A stretch of 64,000 nucleotides of DNA from Magnolia sinica (taxonomy: Eukaryota; Streptophyta; Magnoliopsida; Magnoliales; Magnoliaceae): NCBI RefSeq assembly GCF_029962835.1, contig NC_080582.1, positions 78,488,177 to 78,552,176 on the forward strand, written 5' to 3'. Below are positions 57,886 to 64,000 of the stretch, piece by piece. The notes beneath the pieces were generated by a model, which did not search any database, had not been told where the DNA came from, and saw nothing but the letters and a program-made list of their open reading frames with translations. Made by a program: the position numbers and the translations under genes. Numbering within the stretch: the stretch's first letter is position 1; each line of letters opens with the position of its first letter.

Positions 57886-59631
57886 TTCCCAAGGAGAGAC
57901 CCGCGGGAGTAGACGAGTAGTACCCAATCCTCGTCCCAGAGGAACACAAGTCCAGTGATCGTTTATCACCGCCTTTAAAATGGTGGTGATTCATGGTCTT
58001 CACACGTGGCGAGCATGTGAGGTTATCCAGACCATCCAAATTGTGGGGAACGTTGTGATTGATCAAGCAAGCATAAGCATCCAACTGTTGGCTTTTTGAG
58101 AAAACTCAACGAGAAATTTCAGATAGTTACGATCCAAAATTGGGTCAGTGATTTAGACGGCCTTGATTACCTGACAATGCCTACTTCATGGCCGTACGCA
58201 TTGACGAGCTGTAGGGTTCTGGTGCGTCAGAACGTGAATAGTGTCATCGTGCGTCAGTTTGTTCACATAGGTCTTATGATTCGGAGATCCACACCGTTGA
58301 TCTGAAGGAACACAAAATGGATGAGTGATGGTTCCAAAATATCCAGATCAGGCTATTCCAACCATTGAATGGGTGGCCTAAAATTAAGGATAGGATGAGG
58401 AACGGTTCGTTGCAGTAAATGGCCAGAATCATCCAACCCAGAAAATGTTTACAGCATGCCTAATCCATGGTCTAGTCCATCAGATTTCAACGGTCCATCG
58501 AGCCCGCTTGTGCAGAATGGACGTATAGGGTTCACACATGTCACTGAGACGTACGTGTGGCTTGTTAGGTTGGACCCACCTTGTTGATGACGTGGCGTAC
58601 ATGTGTGGCCCACCTAAGGAGCAGATTGACCTATTTTTTGGATCAAGGGACACAACGTGGGACCGGAGATGGTCTGATGAGTTTCTTGAATCATGTACGT
58701 AGCCATGTTTGGATCATGAAATAGAAATAAGGACTTGGAATTCATGAATTGCTCTTTCTACCATTCAAGTTTCCTGGGATTCGGAGTAATAAAAATAAAA
58801 ATAATTTTTAATAAATTCAAAATAAATTGTTTCATTACCGCCTTTTAAACAATGAGCTCAACTAAAGAGAGAGTTCTAAACTCAAACATAAAAAAAAAAA
58901 AAAGTAACTTACTATAAATAATAAACTTAATATTTATAGACAGTCCCCATTCTTAAAACCTCATAATTTTAGGCTAAAAATAATAAGTTTCCAAATTAAC
59001 CTAACATGGTATTTTCCTAACTTTTCTAAACCCTTTTTAAGTTGGTACGAAACCCACGTCTCAAACTATCAAAAGATATATTCAAACTTAAATTTACTAT
59101 TTATAGCAAAAATGAAAATAAAAAAGATTTTTGACCATCAACCTGATGGAATCTCATAAATTAAGCATATACAACCCAGGATAACAAGTTGGTGGCATAA
59201 AGTAGCTGGTCCTGCTCTAAAATTATATATAATATGCTAAAAAACTCATCCCAGATTATGAGATACTACAATTTAAAGATTGCAGTAGCTTTCTGTTGTC
59301 GTATCTTTCCCATGAAAGCGTCTTAGACAAGCTCTACATCAGAGTCACGTGAAAGTTAGACGAAATATCATTATGTGAAGGAAAGGCTACTAGCATAGTT
59401 TCCAACATTCCAAACGGCACATATGGAAAATATGAGCCATTGATCATGTAATCTTTCACCATCTATGTTTCATGGCTCAAAAATCAGGCCATCTTGGTGA
59501 GTGCTTGCCCAGGATTAACTGAAAAAGCAAGAACATGAAAACCATAATTTCACGCACACATGCAACATTGGTACGTGTGAATGATACAGTGGAGAGTCTA
59601 GATACCCAAGTTCTCAGAGAGCCACCAGATG
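57886..59631. other. Intergenic, no gene seen
   Basis: 57970-58330 is similar to the element at 1864-2184 (aaaatggtggtga, then 'cagaccatccaa', 'atttagacggcc'). 58780-59120 is A/T-rich with no recognisable content. No coding signal. Confidence 0.5.
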
Positions 59632-59757
59632 GGTTGGGCCCCTGGTCAGCTACGGCCAGGATTTTGAACTATCTGATTTGGGCCATCCAGGCCGGGTCTA
59701 TTCACAATCTCTATTTTGACTGGTCCATGTCTGGACAATTGACAGCTCTACACTAGA
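59632..59757. repeat. Degenerate copy of the 118-bp hAT-type MITE
   Basis: Shares 'attttgaact', 'gggtctattca' and 'gacaattgacagctcta' with 31270-31387; ends eroded. Confidence 0.55.
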
Positions 59758-60181
59758 TGGACCAATCCGATGATCAAGATGATGGGTCAGGATGGCCCAC
59801 CCAGTCTGTTTCTTACTCAAGAGGTGGGCCTCACTTAATGTGTCATGGGTCGGGTACAGACCTAAAAAATAGGCCCATTAAGAAATAAAAGAAGCTTATA
59901 AAACCAGCAGATGATTTTAATCCCCAAGCCTCTACAATAGTGCTCAAAGGCCCACAAAAAAAAAAAGCTGATTAAATAAACGGCTCAGATTGAACAGAGT
60001 TCTGGCCATTTATGTGAGGTCACAAGTTCGAATTATAGGCTTATGGGCCTTAATTCCTCATTGATTGTGGGTTAGGCAATGATCTTGGGTTTGAACGGTT
60101 CAGGAAAGAAGGGGACTTGGGTGTGAATTTTTGGCCCATTTTATTAGTGGGCTGAACCCATCTAATCCACCTAATCTTTAA

Positions 60182-60593
60182 GAGCCCGTTTGGCCGGGTG
60201 AATTGGAAGGGATTGAATGGTATTAGGGTGGATGGCATGGATTTCTAGGTAATGATGGTGTTGTCAGTGGATTGTCTTAAGATCCATGGGATTGATATAT
60301 CCCTGGATTGCTATATCCAATCTGTTTGGCACGCCCGGCCAATCCCGGATTAAACCTTCTCATCCCTTCCAATCCCTCGAACCAAACACGTCTTAGGCAA
60401 ATTTGAAAGGATTAGGGTGGATTGGATGGGATTTAAAGGTAATGATAGTGTTGTCAATGGATTTTCTTAAGATCCATGGGATTGGGATCAGATCACCGAC
60501 TCTGTTTGGCACGCGAGGCCAGTCGTGGGATTTGACTTCCAATCCCTTCCAATACCATCCAATCCCTTCCAATCCAACCGGCCAAACGGGCCC
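60182..60593. mobile_element. Dimeric PIF/Harbinger-type MITE with TAA duplication
   Basis: The ends GAGCCCGTTTGGCCGGGTG and CCGGCCAAACGGGCCC are inverted copies, flanked by TAA (60179-60181, 60594-60596). Inside, two ~200-bp halves repeat head to tail ('ggtaatgat.gtgttgtca', 'cttaagatccatgggatt', 'tctgtttggcacgc' in each), with degenerate inner ends around 60380-60400. Confidence 0.82.
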
Positions 60594-61732
60594 TAATGGC
60601 CTTTCGTAAATATGAAGAGGTGGTTTCTTTTCGAGCACAAATGTTGTATAAGCACGTAAAAGCTATTCAACTCCTTATATTTCATCCAATATATAAATCA
60701 AGTGAACCCACTATGATGATGAATGATCATAAAATCAGGCATATCCAATCATTAAGTGGGCCACACCAAAGAAAATAATGAACAACCACAAAATTCATGT
60801 GGTGGGTGAGTTTTGGGGGCATCCTGCTTTCACAGATGGCGCAGTCAGTAGGCTGGCCTGGCCCACTTCAGGTTGGGCTTGGACTGAAACATTAGGCCAA
60901 TGGTCCTGGCACAGGCCAAAAATTTAATCCCCTCTACTAATCGTGCAGGGATGCATGTAAAAAAGGTTTTGTGGGAATGAAGGTTGGAGTGTTAAGTCCC
61001 TTAATATGCATTAATACACTGTCTTCTATCAGCTTGAGTTTTTAGAGAAAGTAATAATTTGACATGGTATTAAAGCAAAAGATTAAATGTTTGAATCTTA
61101 AGAATAATAATATATTGTACTACATATATAATAGAATTTCCTTGTTGGAATCATAAAAGCAAATATACCTCAGTTAATATATACTCCTTACTATTCATTT
61201 TATATTTACGTGCATGCATTAGTATTTCCTTGGTGTAATAGGATCTGAGGTGGAAGGCACAAGGGATATAACATAACCATGTCCTGATGTGGAAGGAGTG
61301 AAAATATATTTCTATTTTGAGCTGGTGGTGCAACTTGGGTTGAACCTGATTGCAACTTTGGGTTGGGTTGGGTTGAAGGTTGGGTGAAAATCCTGAACCT
61401 AACCCCAATCTTGTTGGGAGTTTTAGAAATGCTAAGGAAATTAAAGTTTTCTAAAATTTTAAATTTTAATATTAAGAATTCCCTTCTTGCTCTCATCAAA
61501 GTTTTACAAAGAAATAAAATAAAAATCAGAACATACCTTTGATATGTGTAGTATAATTGCCTTGGAATCTAATGCTTCAACACAAGAAAGCTTTGCTATG
61601 CCTGAGCTAGGCTGGTTCTGAGCATAGCAAAGAGATTCCCAAGTGGGCCTCACATGTGTAGATGTGTGATAGAGGAAAGATGGAGAGAATCTCCCTCTCT
61701 CTCCCTCTCTCTCCCTTTTCTTTCTCTGTAAC

Positions 61733-61864
61733 TAGGGCCGTCAATGGGCTGGGCCTGGGTAGGTCTCGGCCCAAATTTTGAACTGTTTTAGGTTGGGCCG
61801 TCAGGCTGGCCCTATTCAAAATTCTAATTTTTCAGGCTCAAGCCAGGCCCATTGACACCCTTAT
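61733..61864. repeat. Copy of the short hAT-type MITE
   Basis: Starts TAGGGCCGTCAATGGGC and ends GGCCCATTGACACCC; shares 'gttttgaactgtttta'-like and 'cctattcaaaattct' phrases with 31270-31387. The 8-bp duplication is not recognisable. Confidence 0.7.
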
Positions 61865-62025
61865 CAAAGAGTAGATCACAAGATCTCAACCATGCATCAA
61901 GTGTGATAAAACATTTTTAATGGTTAAGATGAAAGATCGTAGCATTTTTTAGTGTTGGATCACCTAAAAAAACTGTTTCTGGACAGTCCAATCACCAAAA
62001 TCTAAGCTATAAATGATTTCATTAA

Positions 62026-62639
62026 GGGCCTGTTTGATTTTCCATGATACATGTAAATCACGGTGAATAAGTAAATATTACTTTTTCACCTAGTTTGAAA
62101 GGGTGAGAATAATTCCACCTCAAAAAGCGATACAAAAAATGTTGACTTAAATATGTGGACCCCACTGTAATGTATATGATATATCCACACCGTCCATTTA
62201 TTTTATTATAACATTTTGAGGCATTAGACAAAAAATGAGGCTGATACAACACTCAAATGGCTCACACGAAAGGAAACAATGACCTTAATTCTTATACTGT
62301 TGAAAGTTATTTCCTTAACTGGGTCCACATTAAGGTTTTTTCATCATCTAACCCATTCATAGGGTCACATAGACATGGATAAGGGGAAAACACAAATATC
62401 AGCTTTATTCAAAACTTTTAAAGGCCCCAAAAAGTTTTTAATGGTAGGTATTCGATTCCCATTGTTTCCTATGGTGTGGTCCACTTGAGCTTTGGATCTG
62501 CCCCATTTTTTTTGCTCCTCTCCTAAATTCAGCTAGAATAACAAATGAGCGGTGTGGATACGTCACATACATCACGGTGGGCCCCACATTGACCCATTTA
62601 CATGGTAATTACAGTTGAGCCCAAAAATCAAACAGGCCC
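62026..62639. mobile_element. PIF/Harbinger-type element (614 bp) with TAA duplication
   Basis: The left end GGGCCTGTTTGATTTT and the right end AAAATCAAACAGGCCC are exact inverted copies, flanked by TAA (62023-62025, 62640-62642). The interior is of the GGGCCCACC type, parallel to 55110-55615. No transposase. Confidence 0.9.
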
Positions 62640-63045
62640 TAAGGTAATTAGTGGATCCATGTTAGACATGTGAACTACTTATATCGTATCCTAATGAATA
62701 CACTCAACTACAACCCATATATTAGTCACTAATGTAACTTCACAAGGTGAACAGAAGAACACAATACTAGGATCATGCTGTCCCAAAGTTAGTTAAGGTT
62801 TAATATTTAATAACTATGGTTGGGCTTGGGTGGGGTTCGGTAAGGTTGCAACTTTTACCGGTTGAATCAGGTTGGGTTAGGTTGTGTGTCAATCCACCCC
62901 CGACCCGACATCAATGTAGGTTAACTTATGGCCTGACCCAACTCGAGCTCCATTCCAAGCCCAACCCAACATTCCATATCCTCAATCCTAACTTATATCG
63001 GGTTTGGTTGGTTTGGTCTAATGGTGTTTACACCTATTTTCGGCG
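62640..63045. other. Intergenic, no gene seen
   Basis: 'ggttgggtt' and 'cccaaccc' rich low-complexity text, like the degenerate repeats elsewhere in the window; no coding signal. Confidence 0.4.
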
Positions 63046-64000
63046 TCTTGATGTGGTCCAATAGAAAAACACTACATGGTGACACTGTTGTAAGATGTCT
63101 TCAATCTGACTAAGATTAAGGGTATGTCGATGTCGTCGACAGACCTCTCAATGCCATCAAGAAAATACAAAAAAATCATAGCTGCTCGTTGGACAGTTTT
63201 GGAGTTTCTACTTGATGTCATCAAAGGTGGCTTTGATGTCATCGACTGGTCTTCAATGGCTATTGATGTCATCGAAGGTCCTATTTATCACGCGCGTAGA
63301 ACTGCGTAAGTGCATAATTTGTTTCTAATTTTTGTTATGATAGTATATATATCAGGTGTAATTGAGATTAGGGTATTGGAAGTGAATGTTAAGACGTTCT
63401 TAAGGTGTTTCAGAGCAAAAATAATGTTTTGAGAAATGATTTTGGGGTTGTACAAATCGGTAAGTCCATCCATCTCTTGTAATATAGTTTAATAGTGGAT
63501 TGCTTGTCACTTTGTGTCGTAGTTTTTGCCATGTGAAGGTTTTTCCACGTAAAAATTATGTGATCTTTGTGTGCTTTTGTTTATGTTTGATTTCACCTTG
63601 TTTGATTGAATTTGAGTTTGCTTCTATGTGATCCCCAATAAGTAGTATCGGAGCTAATGTTAGGGTTTTGAGTTCCAATATGAAACATATCGATGAAAGG
63701 GTCCAACGTGAAGTACGAAACGGAGAAAATCACTAGTAGAAATAATTTTGAACTATGGATGGCGAAGATGAGAGACCCTTAGTTCAACAATGATTGTTAT
63801 ACGCTCTCCTTGGTAAGGCGAAGCGTCCTACATTGATGAGTGATAAAGAGTGAGATGAACTTGATGAGATGGCTACAATCTTGATTCAATTTTGTTTAGC
63901 GAACAATGTTCTTTACAATGTCATGGATTAAAAAATCGTTGCAGGGACATGGACAAAACTAGGTAGTTTGTATATGAAGAAATCCCTTGGCAGTCATTTG
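63046..64000 (+). mobile_element. 5' end of a Ty1/copia retrotransposon (runs off the window)
   Basis: The LTR 3' part shows 'ttgtaatatagtttaatagtggattgc' followed by 'tttttccacgta', typical of plant copia LTRs. A primer site follows at about 63641-63654 (agtagtatcggagc, degenerate tRNA-Met type). The LTR left border near 63046 is only inferred. Confidence 0.6.
63690..64000 (+). pseudogene. Decayed copia gag start
   Basis: In shifting frames it reads NNFELWMAKMRD, LYALLGKAKRPTLMSDKE, ATILIQFCLANNVLYNVMD and TWTKLGSLYMKKSLGSHL. This is the order of the plant copia UBN2/gag domain. Stops and frameshifts interrupt it. Confidence 0.65.

Noticed and set aside
1-64000. Bacterial-style systems (operons, CRISPR, toxin-antitoxin, phage)
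   Set aside because: Gene structure, introns and transposon families are all those of a plant nuclear genome; no such features found.

Overview
This window is nuclear DNA from a flowering plant. It holds two split genes with canonical GT-AG introns, very long transposon-filled introns, tRNA-derived SINEs, plant LINEs, hAT and PIF/Harbinger elements, and Ty3/gypsy and Ty1/copia retrotransposons. The most frequent dispersed repeat carries a GTGGGGCCCACC-type core and is scattered throughout. Long repeat-packed introns would fit a magnoliid-type genome, but that placement is a guess and not something the sequence proves.

Two host genes lie tail to tail. On the plus strand, 2437-19065, is a complete 20-exon dynamin-related GTPase of the DRP3 type (822 aa), expected to act in mitochondrial and peroxisomal fission. 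On the minus strand, 53937-22176, is a complete 11-exon PROPPIN/WD40 autophagy protein most like ATG18b (371 aa), with the FRRG phosphoinositide-binding motif. I placed every exon by hand from homology plus splice sites, and both reading frames stay open to the end. The two stop codons are about 3.1 kb apart, and that gap holds a SINE and other repeats but no gene.

Region by region: 1-2436 is repeats plus the DRP3 promoter, whose best TATA box lies inside a small inverted-repeat element. DRP3 introns carry LINE, RTE, MITE, hAT and SINE insertions; intron 18 holds two SINE copies with exchanged flanks. 19066-22175 is intergenic. 22176-53937 is the ATG18b gene; its 15.2-kb intron 1 contains a nest of retrotransposons: a minus-strand gypsy element, into which a short non-autonomous relative of itself has inserted, into whose LTR a chromovirus has inserted, plus a LINE fragment. 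Target-site duplications support two of these levels. 53938-64000 is the ATG18b promoter followed by intergenic repeats: a tandem array of about 470-bp units split by a Harbinger element, further MITEs, and the 5' end of a decayed copia element at the right edge.

No prokaryotic features, CRISPR arrays, rRNA genes or true tRNA genes were seen. The less ordinary signals are structural: an insertion that looks like circle integration through a SINE, self-nesting of an LTR family, a partial duplication of an ATG18b exon, and uneven divergence between the two LTRs of the chromovirus.
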